From Kutzneria sp044547355 (lineage in GTDB: Bacteria > Actinomycetota > Actinomycetes > Mycobacteriales > Pseudonocardiaceae): a stretch of DNA of 64,000 nt. A program made the position numbers and the translations under genes. Below are positions 24,911 to 33,211 of the stretch, one piece after another. The notes under the pieces were generated by a model, which ran no database searches, was not told the DNA's origin, and worked only from the letters and a program-made list of their open reading frames with translations. Positions within the stretch are counted from its first letter, which is position 1. Every line of letters begins with the position of its first letter. Location of the stretch: the NCBI RefSeq assembly GCF_044547355.1, contig NZ_JBIUAG010000012.1, positions 1 through 64,000 of the forward strand. Direction: 5' to 3'.

Positions 24911-25386
24911 GTGACACCGCGCGGCAGTTGCTGTCCCGTATCGAGGCGATCGACAAGGCCGCCGCCGACAACCGGATGCGGGCCGAGTCCTACCAGCGGA
25001 TGGCCGACGAGCTGCGGAACGCCGAGGGCCGCGCCACCTCGCCCGACGGCGTGGTGACGGTGGTGGCCGGGCCCGGCGGGTCGATCACCTCGGTCACCTT
25101 CACCGACCAGATCCGCTCGACCACGCCGGAAGCGCTGTCGGCCGGCGTGATGCAGGCGATCGCCCAGGCCCGGGCGTCGGCCGCCCAGCAGCAGGCCGAG
25201 GTGGTCCGCCGCGGGCTCGGCGACACCGAACTGCTGGACCGGGTGCTCGACTCGGACGAGCGGCTGTTCGGCGACGCCCGGCCGACCGCCGTCGTGCCGC
25301 CCCCGGCGCGGTTCCGCGAACCGCGACCGCCGCGCGACGATCAGTCCTTCGAGGACAGTGGCGTGCTCAGTGAGGACGCCTTCTGA
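24907..25386 (+). CDS. YbaB/EbfC-family protein
   Basis: A 159-aa protein whose first ~100 residues are YbaB-like: a long N-terminal helix (LSRIEAIDKAAADNRMRAESYQRMADELRNAEG), a beta sheet (GVVTVVAGPGGSITSVTFTD), and a C-terminal helix (ALSAGVMQAIAQARASAAQQQAEVVRR). The tail is Pro/Arg-rich and probably disordered. Stand-alone YbaB binds DNA; versions encoded beside WXG-type proteins in actinobacteria are thought to belong to type VII loci. Coupled on both sides by 4-bp or 1-bp overlaps. Confidence 0.8.
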   Translation: MSDTARQLLSRIEAIDKAAADNRMRAESYQRMADELRNAEGRATSPDGVVTVVAGPGGSITSVTFTDQIRSTTPEALSAGVMQAIAQARASAAQQQAEVVRRGLGDTELLDRVLDSDERLFGDARPTAVVPPPARFREPRPPRDDQSFEDSGVLSEDAF

Positions 25387-26138
25387 TGAGTCCGGCGGCG
25401 ATCCTCGCCATAGCCGGCGGGGGCATTGTGCTGGTCGCGGTCGCGATCATCGTGATGATGGTCTTCCTGCGCCGCTCCTACAACGCCGACGAGCAGGGGA
25501 TCATGGAGCGGCTCAACGCCGAACTTCCCCGTCGAGGCTGGAAATATGAGGAGCGCAACGACTCGTTCGTCTCGGTGTTCAACGCGCAGAGCGAGCACAC
25601 CCGGCGACCGTTGATCAAGATGCCGACCAGGCAGGGCCCGCTGAACCCGTTGCAGCCCTACCACCTGCCGCCCCGGGCCGACCAAGCGCACAAGATCATC
25701 ACCGGCACGCACCGAGGACGGCCGTTCATCTCCGCCCTGTTTCGGGTCCACTACGCCGGCAACATCGAGTGGAACAAGGTGATCTTCGTGCGGACGGTCG
25801 CGCCTGGTCCGGCGCTGACCGTCTTCAGGGAGCCGCGTCTGGCGAACCAGGTCAACAGCGCACTGGGCATGGGGGACCTGAAGTACGGCAACCCGGACTT
25901 CGACGCCCAGTTCCGGGTCAGCGCCGAGAACGAGGGCTTCGCCCGCGCGGTGCTGAATCCCGCCGTGATGCAGTACCTGCTGGCCAATGCCGAGCAGATC
26001 CGCAGCATGGAGTTGCTGGGTGACAACCTCGACCTGTCCGACCCGGTCTCCGACCATCGGGACCCGGCGGCGCTGATCCCGGCCCTCGACCGGCGATGCG
26101 ATCTGCTCGACCGCATCCCCGAGTCGGCCTGGGTCTGA
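25386..26138 (+). CDS. Membrane-anchored protein of the type VII-associated operon
   Basis: A 250-aa protein with one N-terminal membrane helix (ILAIAGGGIVLVAVAIIVMMVFL) and a cytoplasmic domain with a beta-rich core (RGRPFISALFRVHYAGNIEWNKVIFVRTV; FDAQFRVSAENEGFARAVL), reminiscent of DUF3137-like domains. It is the last of the five coupled genes; its ATG overlaps the preceding TGA by one base. It might link the secreted proteins or YbaB-like protein to the membrane. I do not recognise a named family with confidence. Confidence 0.7.
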   Translation: MSPAAILAIAGGGIVLVAVAIIVMMVFLRRSYNADEQGIMERLNAELPRRGWKYEERNDSFVSVFNAQSEHTRRPLIKMPTRQGPLNPLQPYHLPPRADQAHKIITGTHRGRPFISALFRVHYAGNIEWNKVIFVRTVAPGPALTVFREPRLANQVNSALGMGDLKYGNPDFDAQFRVSAENEGFARAVLNPAVMQYLLANAEQIRSMELLGDNLDLSDPVSDHRDPAALIPALDRRCDLLDRIPESAWV

Positions 26139-26240
26139 CCAGATCGTCGAGGTCGCAGCGGTAGGGCTCGGCCAGGTCGCGGACCTGGCGGCCGAGGTGG
26201 CCGCCGGTCTGCGGTGCGACCAGGCCGGGCCCGAATCCGT

Positions 26241-26957
26241 CTAGTCGAAGACGCTGAAGACCTCCTCGGCGCGGTCCCGCTTGACGTGCAGATCCCAGGC
26301 GACCTCGGCGATGTCGTCGGGGTCGAGGGTCCCGATCTCGCCGAAGGTCTCCCGGTTGGCCAGCACATGGTCGTGGATGTCGCCGCGCGCGATGAGGCCG
26401 CCGACGATCAGGTTGGCGGCCAGCACACCCTTGTCGGCCACGGTGGCGTTGAGGGTCAGGACGTAGTTGCGCAGGGCGGCGCTGGGCACGGCGAACGCGC
26501 CGATCATGGGCATCGGGCGGACGGCGCTGAGGCCGCCGGCGAACAACAGCGTGCCGCTGCCGCGTTCGAGCATGCCCGGCAACAGGTGCTGCACGGTGTC
26601 GACCGCCGGGTAGACGTACCGCATGGCCGTGCGGATGTCGTCGGACGTGGCGACGTCGAGCGGGGCCGTCGGGATGTCGAAGTCCCCCGGGCCGATCGAG
26701 CTGGGGCCGTAGTAGACGACCTCGACCGGCCCGAGCCGGTCGACCGCGGCGTCCACAGTGGACCGAAGCCGGTCGGGGTCCTGGACGTTGGCGACGAAGG
26801 CCTCGGCCTTGACGCCGGCATCGGCCAACTCGGCCAGGTAACCCGCGTGCCGGGTGTCGCGGCGCGAGATCAGGGCGACCGGATGCCCCTCCCGGCCGAA
26901 CCGGCGGGCGATCGACATGCCCAGGCCGGGGCCGACGCCGATGACCACTGCCGTCAT
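26241..26957 (-). CDS. SDR-family oxidoreductase-like protein lacking the YxxxK pair
   Basis: A 238-aa protein with a Rossmann fold: GVGPGLGMSIARRFGREG at the N-terminus binds NAD(P). In classical SDRs the catalytic Tyr and Lys lie in YxxxK; the matching segment here reads GAFAVPSAALRNYVLTLN, with no such pair. It may therefore be a non-classical SDR or a binding protein. GGGAGGA precedes the ATG at 26957. It is divergent from a TetR gene with two operator-like sites between, so it is the probable target of that regulator. Confidence 0.83.
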   Translation of the reverse strand: MTAVVIGVGPGLGMSIARRFGREGHPVALISRRDTRHAGYLAELADAGVKAEAFVANVQDPDRLRSTVDAAVDRLGPVEVVYYGPSSIGPGDFDIPTAPLDVATSDDIRTAMRYVYPAVDTVQHLLPGMLERGSGTLLFAGGLSAVRPMPMIGAFAVPSAALRNYVLTLNATVADKGVLAANLIVGGLIARGDIHDHVLANRETFGEIGTLDPDDIAEVAWDLHVKRDRAEEVFSVFD

Positions 26958-26973
26958 GATTCCTCCCAGTAAC

Positions 26974-27023
26974 TTGAGGGTTCTCTCGACTTTCACCGTA
27001 GCACAAGTTGAGGGTGCCCTCGG
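26974..27023. promoter_or_regulatory. Two TetR operator-like sites
   Basis: TTGAGGGTTCTCTCGA (26974-26989) and TTGAGGGTGCCCTCGG (27008-27023), 34 bp apart. The second contains the perfect palindrome GAGGG-TG-CCCTC; the first is a degenerate copy. They lie in the 84-bp space between the divergent SDR and TetR genes, as expected for autoregulation and control of the SDR. Confidence 0.65.
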
Positions 27024-27042
27024 GTTGCTTACACTGGAGTCA
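27008..27042 (+). promoter_or_regulatory. Promoter of the tetR gene, leaderless
   Basis: TTGAGG (27008-27013), a 16-bp spacer and TACACT (27030-27035) make a good -35/-10 pair. The ATG at 27042 is 7 bases after the -10, so transcription should start at or next to the start codon. The -35 lies inside the downstream operator, which explains repression. Confidence 0.5.
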
Positions 27043-27593
27043 TGACCAGGCCACTGCGGTCGGACGCGATCCGGAACCGGGACAAGCTGCTGGCCGCGGC
27101 CTCCCACGAGTTCACCGCCCACGGCCTGGACGCCCCGCTGGAGCACATCGCCAAGCGGGCCGGCGTCAGCATCGGCACGCTCTACAACCACTTTCCCACC
27201 CGCGACGACTTCTTCAACGCGCTGCTGCCGGAGCGGATCGGCCCCGCGCTGGACGCCATCGCCGCCAAGGCGCAGGCCGAGGACGACCCGTGGCGGGCGT
27301 TCGAGACCTACCTGTTCGGAATCTTCGCGTTGCAGGTCAAGGACCGTGGCCTCAACGACGCCATCGCCCAGCGCATCACGCTCACGCCCGAGGTGCTCGA
27401 GGTCTGCCACCGGGGGCAGGTGCACGCCGAGCTCGTCATCGAGCGGGCCAAGGCCGCCGGCCGGCTGCGCCCGGACTTCCAGCCCTCCGACGTGACGCCA
27501 CTGGTCCTGGCCATGTCCGAGGTGATCCACCGCGATCCCGACGGCTGGCAACGGTTCCTGGCGTTCTACCTGGACGGCCTGCGAGTCGACTGA
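27042..27593 (+). CDS. TetR/AcrR-family repressor
   Basis: A 183-aa repressor. The N-terminal helix-turn-helix is RDKLLAAASHEFTAHGLDAPLEHIAKRAGVSIGTLYNHFPTRDDFF (residues 13-58), a textbook TetR head; the C-terminal helices form a ligand pocket of unknown specificity. It is divergent from the SDR-like gene with a pair of shared operator sites. Confidence 0.9.
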   Translation: MTRPLRSDAIRNRDKLLAAASHEFTAHGLDAPLEHIAKRAGVSIGTLYNHFPTRDDFFNALLPERIGPALDAIAAKAQAEDDPWRAFETYLFGIFALQVKDRGLNDAIAQRITLTPEVLEVCHRGQVHAELVIERAKAAGRLRPDFQPSDVTPLVLAMSEVIHRDPDGWQRFLAFYLDGLRVD

Positions 27594-27665
27594 CCCCGGC
27601 CGAGCTATCCGGCGTCGCGGTCGCCCTCGGGGCGATCCGTGGGCGGGCACGGATCGCCGGGCGGG

Positions 27666-28037
27666 TCACACCTGAAGTTCGCCCTCGATGCGCTTGAGGT
27701 TGTGCCGGGCCAGCGCGAGGTTGGCCTGCTCCCGCTCCAGCACCAGGTACAGGAACAGGGAGCTGCGGGTCTTCATCGAGTTCATCAGGCGGATCAGGTG
27801 GTACTGGCGGTGCAGCGTGATCAGGATGTCCTCGATGCTGTCGTTGAGCGCGAGGGTGGACATCACCCGGAGCTTGGACCGCACCACCTCGGTGTTGCCG
27901 GCGGCGGCCAGCTCCAGGTTCAGCCAGTCGCCGCCGCCGCTGGTGCCCAGCGACATGCCGCTCTCGTAGTCGACCAGCGCGACGCCGACCGCGCCGGCGA
28001 TGGACATGGCTTCCTTCAGGGCGGTATCGATGTTCAT
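27666..28037 (-). CDS. Roadblock/LC7-like domain protein
   Basis: A 123-aa protein starting MNIDTALKEAMSI; GGAAG lies 8 bases upstream. A roadblock-like fold is suggested by GAVGVALVDYESGMSLGTSG followed by a long helix and the strand pattern SIEDILITLHRQYHLIRLM, and KTRSSLFLYLVLEREQANLALARHNLKRIE. In actinobacteria these proteins accompany small GTPases or sensor kinases as regulatory partners; no GTPase gene is next to it. It is the third gene of a leftward three-gene set. Confidence 0.65.
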   Translation of the reverse strand: MNIDTALKEAMSIAGAVGVALVDYESGMSLGTSGGGDWLNLELAAAGNTEVVRSKLRVMSTLALNDSIEDILITLHRQYHLIRLMNSMKTRSSLFLYLVLEREQANLALARHNLKRIEGELQV

Positions 28038-28063
28038 CGGACGCACTTCCTTACCTGAGGGGT

Positions 28064-28432
28064 CTAGGGAGCGAGGATCGAGCCGATCCGGTCGGTCATG
28101 GGCCGGGTCTCGTACAGCAGGCGGCCCAGGTTCAGGCCGCTGTCGCCCAGCACCACCAGCAGCGCGACCCGGCCGATGGCGTACACGGCCATATAGCCCC
28201 CGCTGTTGAACACGACGGTCTGGTTGAGGGTGCCCTGGCGGGTCACCTCGGCCGCCTGCCGGGCGATTCCGAGATTGGCGGCGGCGAGCGCGGATATGTT
28301 CAGCGGATCGACACTGTCCGCGACGTCCGAGACTATGGGAATCCCGTCGACCGCGGCGATAACCGTGTCCGTCACGCCGGCCACGGTTTCCCTGAGCTTG
28401 CGCAACTCGACGGCTAACGCGTCATAGTCCAC
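28064..28432 (-). CDS. Roadblock/LC7 (MglB-like) domain protein
   Basis: A 122-aa protein starting at GTG (MDYDALAVELRKLRETVAGV after translation start). The roadblock/LC7 pattern is VAGVTDTVIAAVDGIPIVSDVADSVDPLNISALAAANLGIARQAAE, followed by GGYMAVYAIGRVALLVVLGDSGLNLGRLLYE, close to the profile regulators of conservon operons. It lies between a homologous gene and a DUF4388-like gene on the same strand, and probably forms homo- or heterodimers with its neighbour. Confidence 0.78.
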   Translation of the reverse strand: MDYDALAVELRKLRETVAGVTDTVIAAVDGIPIVSDVADSVDPLNISALAAANLGIARQAAEVTRQGTLNQTVVFNSGGYMAVYAIGRVALLVVLGDSGLNLGRLLYETRPMTDRIGSILAP

Positions 28433-28488
28433 GGTTCTTCTTTTCCCTTTCAGAAAGGCCGGCCGGCGCCAGGCGAAGCGCGCCACCG

Positions 28489-29118
28489 CTACGGCTCCGG
28501 CGCGCGGGGACGCAGCGTGGCCGAGGTGAGGTGCACCCGTCCGCCGAACGCCGATGCGGGCACGATCGCCAGCACGTCCTCGCCCAGCATCCGCGCCACG
28601 TCGACGGTGACCGGGTGGACGCCGCGGCCGATCGCGAACGCGATGTCCCGCGCGGTGCGCCGGCCGGTGGCGTGGTCGACGATCTCGCGGAACTCGCCTG
28701 CCGGCTCACGACCGGTGGCGACCAGGCGTTCTCGATACGGCGACACCGGGCAGGGCGACGCGGCGAGCACCGCCAGCCGGACCGCGACCTGCCCGAGCAG
28801 TCGACGAACGGGGACGCCGTCGACCACGGGCGGCAGCACATCGGCGGTGTCGTCGACGACGAAGTGCGCGACGCCGCCGACGGCGATCGCGAACGCGGCG
28901 TCCGCGATGGCCGCGCCGAGGGGGTCCTCGGCGACGGCCCGCAGCGTCGCCACCCCGGGCGCCCCGGGGCTGTGCGCCGCGATCACCGCGCCGTCCCGAA
29001 AATGGATCACCCCACCCGGATCGCCGACCAGAACGAGGGCGGCGCTGATTCGATCGGCGTGACACTGGGTGAGGGCGTGGGTGAGCACGTCGAATGATGT
29101 GCGATAAGCGGGTCTCAT
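28489..29118 (-). CDS. Hypothetical protein, DUF4388-like, heading a roadblock operon
   Basis: A 209-aa soluble protein. The N-terminal half reads like a ligand-binding module (ISAALVLVGDPGGVIHFRDGAVIAAHSPGAPGV), similar to the glycine-rich strands of DUF4388 (GxxGxIHFxDGxIxxA); the C-terminal ~55 residues (REIVDHATGRRTARDIAFAIGRGVHPVTVDVARML) look like the helical winged part of the same group. It is probably a sensory adaptor transcribed with the two roadblock genes that follow. ATG at 29118. Confidence 0.62.
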   Translation of the reverse strand: MRPAYRTSFDVLTHALTQCHADRISAALVLVGDPGGVIHFRDGAVIAAHSPGAPGVATLRAVAEDPLGAAIADAAFAIAVGGVAHFVVDDTADVLPPVVDGVPVRRLLGQVAVRLAVLAASPCPVSPYRERLVATGREPAGEFREIVDHATGRRTARDIAFAIGRGVHPVTVDVARMLGEDVLAIVPASAFGGRVHLTSATLRPRAPEP

Positions 29119-29246
29119 CGCCGTACGTTCTACCCGCCGACGCCACCCCTCACATCAACCCCTACACGATCGTGTGAAGGAATTGCGCGCGCCGTAACAA
29201 CGGCCGTTTCGACGTTCGGTTTACGCCGAAAGCACCCATTTTCCGA

Positions 29247-31016
29247 TCAACCGCAGGTGATCTTCGGGGCCGGGTCGTAGACCTTTTTGCGGGTGTGCCG
29301 GGAGACCTCGCGACCGGTGAGGTCCTTGATCACCCGGGTGTCGGTGGCGGTGAAGCCGGGGCCGCCGTTCGAGGCGTGGCAGTTGTGGGCCGGGCCGGGG
29401 CGGGGCTGCGGTTCGACGAAGTTGGTGCGCTCGCCGGGCACCGACTCGACCTGGTAGCGCTTGACGCCCCACAGCCGCACGGTGATGTTCTGCGGCGTCC
29501 AGATGGTCTGGATGGCGATGCCGGTGGGCCCGTCGTTGGTGAACTTGAGATCGATGACGCTACTGCCGTCGGGATTCTGGAAGACGGTGGCCTCGCGGGC
29601 GGCCGGGTAGCGGCTGATGTAGTAGCTGTGCTCGGTGTGCCCGGCGTCGGCCATGCCGGCGAAGTACGAGGCGTTGTAGAGGGTGGTGGCGAACTGGGAG
29701 ATGCCGCCGCCGACGGCGGTGCCGGGGGCGCCGTTCTCGATGATGCCGGCCTCGACGTAGCCCTGCTTGGCCGTGCGCGGGCCGGTGTAACCGTTGAGGC
29801 TGAAGGTTTCCCCGGGTTTGACCACGGCCCCGTTGACCTTCTCGGCCACCACCCGGATGTTGACGCCGGAGTCGGCGGCGAAGCCGCCGGTGGTGAACTC
29901 GCCGACGATCTCCTTGACGCCCAGCTGGGTGGCCTGCTCGGTGGTGAGCTTGGCCGGCTGCTTGGCGTAGGTCGCCGTGACCACCCGATTGTCCTTGTGC
30001 GACAACAGGTCCGGCAGCCCCGCCAGACTCTTGTCCCAGTCCACGCCGCGCCCGTCGGCCGACGGCTTGACCACCGGCTTGTCGCCCTCGATCACCACCT
30101 GGGCGTCCTTGCCCTGCTGCTCGGTGCTGGCTAGCTGGGGCTTGAGCGCCTCCACCACCTTGCCGTGGTCCAGCTTCGGCGCGAGCTTTCCGTTGTCGCC
30201 AGGAGAGAATCCGAGCGCGGCGGCGATGGTCGCCGGCTGGAGGGTGGCGTCCTTGCCGTCGCCCTTCACGGTGACCGGCCCGGACACCGCCGGCTTGGCG
30301 TAGTTCTCCACGGCCTCGCGCACGGCGTCGGCGCTCACCTTCGGCGAGGCGCTGGCCACCGGCAGCGTCACGGGCGCGCCGCCGATCCAGTTGTCCACCA
30401 CGGCTCGCCTGGCTGCGGCGCCATCCAGCCTCTGGCCCGACTGCGGGTTGACGGCCGTGGGCGTGGTGCCGTCGAAGCGGATTGTGCCCTCGATCGGGTC
30501 GCGGTCGACCTTCAAGCCCTGCAAGGCCTTGTCGAGCGCCGATTCGTCCACTTTGGACACGAATGGGGACTCTCGGCGGTCGAAGAAGGACACCAGCCGG
30601 ACGAACGGGTTCAGCGGCTGCTCCCCGGCCTGGTCCAGCGTGGCCGGCCAGTCCGCGGCCAGCCCGGCCGACTTGGCGTCGAGAGTGGTGTCCACGTCCC
30701 CGGCCCGAACCTTCAGCGGCTGGGCGATCCTGGCGTCCAGGGCCGAATGCAGCCGCTGCTCGGCATCGGCCCGGCTCAGCCCGCCGACGTCCACTCCGGC
30801 CACCGTGGTGCCCCGGGGCAACGCGCCTTGGGACAGCAACAGATCCACGCCGTAGAGGAGCGCGAGGGCGCCCACCACCGCGCCGGCCCCGATCAGCCCG
30901 CGCTTCAGCAGCCGACGCCGCCCCGGGTCGCCCTGGGTCGGCGGCTCCAGACTGCCCGCCACCGGCGGGAATTTCAGGGTGCCGTCGATGCGGACGGTCT
31001 GGTCTTCGTCGGCCAC
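29247..31016 (-). CDS. VanW-family membrane-anchored protein
   Basis: A 589-aa protein with an N-terminal cytoplasmic segment (ADEDQTVRIDGTLKFPPV), one membrane helix (RRLLKRGLIGAGAVVGALALLYGVDLLL) and a large extracellular part. Two peptidoglycan-binding-like repeats begin at ALPRGTTVAGVDVGGLSRADAEQRL and VTVKGDGKDATLQPATIAAALGF. The VanW domain shows NIRVVAEKVNGAVVKPGETFSLNGYTG and GGGISQFATTLYNASYFAG. VanW proteins are cell-wall associated; the exact activity is unknown. GTG at 31016 chosen because coding character ends there. No vancomycin-resistance genes are beside it. Confidence 0.88.
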   Translation of the reverse strand: MADEDQTVRIDGTLKFPPVAGSLEPPTQGDPGRRRLLKRGLIGAGAVVGALALLYGVDLLLSQGALPRGTTVAGVDVGGLSRADAEQRLHSALDARIAQPLKVRAGDVDTTLDAKSAGLAADWPATLDQAGEQPLNPFVRLVSFFDRRESPFVSKVDESALDKALQGLKVDRDPIEGTIRFDGTTPTAVNPQSGQRLDGAAARRAVVDNWIGGAPVTLPVASASPKVSADAVREAVENYAKPAVSGPVTVKGDGKDATLQPATIAAALGFSPGDNGKLAPKLDHGKVVEALKPQLASTEQQGKDAQVVIEGDKPVVKPSADGRGVDWDKSLAGLPDLLSHKDNRVVTATYAKQPAKLTTEQATQLGVKEIVGEFTTGGFAADSGVNIRVVAEKVNGAVVKPGETFSLNGYTGPRTAKQGYVEAGIIENGAPGTAVGGGISQFATTLYNASYFAGMADAGHTEHSYYISRYPAAREATVFQNPDGSSVIDLKFTNDGPTGIAIQTIWTPQNITVRLWGVKRYQVESVPGERTNFVEPQPRPGPAHNCHASNGGPGFTATDTRVIKDLTGREVSRHTRKKVYDPAPKITCG

Positions 31017-31262
31017 CCGGCCGAGTTTACCGATTTGTCCGTGTGTCCCGGTGGCAGGCCCGACCTGGTGACCGGCAGCCCGCGCGAGCCGGCGGTGGCC
31101 GGCTACCGGGTTGTCGAGCGCGACCGCCACGACGCCGCCACCGAGATCGCGGCCCGACTGCTCACGGTGCCCGGGCCGACCGCCGTGGCCGATGCCGTGA
31201 TCGACATCCGACCGGTCGCCGAGCGCCGGCACGAGCTCTGACCAGGCATTTCCCCGTTATCC

Positions 31263-31296
31263 TTGACGCGTGCCCGTGCTGCAGTAAACATTTACT
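31263..31296 (+). promoter_or_regulatory. Promoter and overlapping operator of the TetR-monooxygenase operon
   Basis: TTGACG (31263-31268), 16-bp spacer and TAAACA (31285-31290). The -10 lies inside the palindrome AGTAAA-CA-TTTACT (31283-31296), an A/T-rich operator that stands out in this GC-rich DNA. The ATG follows at 31299, so the message is nearly leaderless and would be blocked by its own TetR product. Confidence 0.6.
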
Positions 31297-31298
31297 TC

Positions 31299-31883
31299 AT
31301 GGATAGCCGGGATGCCCTGCTCGCCGCCGCCGCGGAGGAATTCGCGCGAAACGGGTTGAAGGGGACGCGGATCCGGGAGATCGTGCAGCGCTCGGGCGTG
31401 AACGAGCGCATGATCTACCACCATTTCGGCAGCAAGGAGGGGCTGTTCCAGGCGGTGTTGCAGCACGAGATCGGCGGCATGACGGTGGCCTGGCGCGAGC
31501 GGATGGCCCCGGCCGGCGAGCTCGAGCCGTACGAGGGCATGAAGCAGGCGTTCGAGGCGATGTTCGACCTGGTGCAGGACCGGCCGCTGGTCATCGCCCT
31601 GGCCCTGCAGGAGGGGGTCGGCGGCTGGGAGGCGCGGCCGCCGGTCCCGGCCGACCGGCTGCCGGCCGGGCTGCGTGAGCTGCACGAACGCGGGGTCGAG
31701 GCCGGGGTGTTCCGCGCCGATGTGGCGTTCGAGGTGCTGTACGCGACGGCCATGGTGACCCTGATGGCGGTGCCGGGCATGGCCGGACGGATTCCGGCGA
31801 TCATGGCCGGCCGCGATCTGAACCAGCTGCGCGACCAACTCGTCGCGTTGCTCCTGAACGGAATCACAGGGGGAGAGTCATGA
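31299..31883 (+). CDS. TetR-family regulator
   Basis: A 194-aa repressor. Helix-turn-helix: RDALLAAAAEEFARNGLKGTRIREIVQRSGVNERMIYHHFGSKEGLF (residues 4-50). The C-terminal domain (VLYATAMVTLMAVPGMAGRIP) is a dimer/ligand domain. Start at ATG 31299, directly downstream of the palindromic promoter-operator. The stop overlaps the ATG of the flavin monooxygenase by 4 bp, so regulator and enzyme form one operon; the inducer is probably an aromatic substrate of the enzyme (inference). Confidence 0.9.
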   Translation: MDSRDALLAAAAEEFARNGLKGTRIREIVQRSGVNERMIYHHFGSKEGLFQAVLQHEIGGMTVAWRERMAPAGELEPYEGMKQAFEAMFDLVQDRPLVIALALQEGVGGWEARPPVPADRLPAGLRELHERGVEAGVFRADVAFEVLYATAMVTLMAVPGMAGRIPAIMAGRDLNQLRDQLVALLLNGITGGES

Positions 31884-33142
31884 CAGTTCTGGTGGTGGGG
31901 GCCGGCCCGACCGGCCTGACCCTCGGCCTGGACCTGGCCCGGCGGGGCGTGCCGGTGCGGGTGATCGACAAGGCGCCGGCGTATTTCTCCGGCTCGCGCG
32001 GCAAGGGCTTGCAGGACCGCAGCCTCGAGGTGCTGGCCGATCTGGGCGTTCGGGACGAGATGCTGGCCGAGGGGCAGCATTCGAGGTCGCGGCTCTACGT
32101 CAACCGCGAGTTCAGCCGCGAGGTCGACGCGACGGCGCTGATCATTCCACAGTGGAAGGTCGAGGAGGCGTTGCGGGACAAGCTGTCCGTCCACGGCGTC
32201 AAGGTCGAACTCGACACCGAGCTGCTGGCCCTGGACGGCACGACCAGCCAGGGCAGGATCGACGCCGACTACATCGTCGGCTGCGACGGCGGGCGCAGCA
32301 CGGTCCGCAAGCTGCTGGGTGTGCCGTTCGAGGGCGTCAGCGCCGACGGCGAGCACGTGATGCTGCTCGGCGACGTCGAGGTCAGCGGCCTGGATTCCAG
32401 CATCGCGCACATGTGGATCGGCCAGGGCTTTTATGCCCTGACGCCGTTCCGCACGGTCCCGCAGTGGCAGGTGCAGATCGTGACGGGCGACGGCTCGCGG
32501 CTGGAGCCGTCGCTGGAGGTCTTCCAGCGGCTGTTCGACGAGATGGTCGGGCAGCCGGGCGTGACGCTGAGCAACGCGACCTGGCTGTCGACCTATCGCG
32601 TGAACGTCCGCATGGTGCGGAAGTTCCGTGTGGGCAACGTCTTTCTGGCCGGCGACGCGGCGCACGTGCACCCGCCGGCCGGCGGGCTCGGCATGAACAC
32701 CGGTATCCAGGACGCCTACAACCTGGGCTGGAAGCTGGCCGCTGTGATCAACGGCGAGGCCGGCGACAAGCTGCTCGACACGTACGAGCTGGAACGGCTG
32801 CCGATCGCCGAGTGGACCTTGGACACCAGTTCCGAGCGTCTCCAGCTGATCACCGAGGCCGTGCAGGCCGGCACCGGCGGCATCGAGACGGGGCGCAAGC
32901 CCGAGCACGCCCAGCTGGGCCTCGGCTATCCCGACAGTCCGCTGTCGCGCAACCTCGTGCGGTGGGACGGGCCGGCCGCCGGCTTCCGCGCCCCGTGGCA
33001 GGAGTCCTTGCGGCACCAGGACTTCACCCTGTTGACCTTCGACGATGTGCGGGTGCTGGTCCGGCCCGACGGCCACATCGGCGTCGTCGGCGGTCCCTCG
33101 GACGATCTCACCGTCGCCACCTATCTAACGGATACCTTGTAG
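31880..33142 (+). CDS. FAD-dependent aromatic monooxygenase (PheA/TfdB type)
   Basis: A 420-aa class A flavin monooxygenase. The FAD-binding Rossmann motif is VLVVGAGPTGLTLGLDLARRG at the N-terminus; the DG motif is DYIVGCDGGRSTVRKLLG; the second FAD motif is NVFLAGDAAHVHPPAGGLGMNTGIQDAYNLGWKL. Such enzymes hydroxylate phenols or polyketide aromatics using NAD(P)H and O2. The usual C-terminal thioredoxin-like domain of the PheA/TfdB group is short here (ends at LLTFDDVRVLVRPDGHIGVVG). Translationally coupled to the TetR gene. Confidence 0.9.
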   Translation: MTVLVVGAGPTGLTLGLDLARRGVPVRVIDKAPAYFSGSRGKGLQDRSLEVLADLGVRDEMLAEGQHSRSRLYVNREFSREVDATALIIPQWKVEEALRDKLSVHGVKVELDTELLALDGTTSQGRIDADYIVGCDGGRSTVRKLLGVPFEGVSADGEHVMLLGDVEVSGLDSSIAHMWIGQGFYALTPFRTVPQWQVQIVTGDGSRLEPSLEVFQRLFDEMVGQPGVTLSNATWLSTYRVNVRMVRKFRVGNVFLAGDAAHVHPPAGGLGMNTGIQDAYNLGWKLAAVINGEAGDKLLDTYELERLPIAEWTLDTSSERLQLITEAVQAGTGGIETGRKPEHAQLGLGYPDSPLSRNLVRWDGPAAGFRAPWQESLRHQDFTLLTFDDVRVLVRPDGHIGVVGGPSDDLTVATYLTDTL

Positions 33143-33211
33143 CCCAACCGTTTGACAGGGCCGCCCATCCGTGCCACCATCGGTTCAGATTCCGAACCTT
33201 TGGGGGACGTG

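Noticed and set aside
26139..26240. Short - strand reading that resembles a protein end between the type VII operon and the SDR gene
   Set aside because: Only about 30 residues, no start and no recognisable family; not enough to call a remnant.
29247..31016. Vancomycin resistance gene
   Set aside because: The VanW name is historical; no vanHAX or VanRS genes are present, and VanW-family proteins are common in actinomycetes without resistance.
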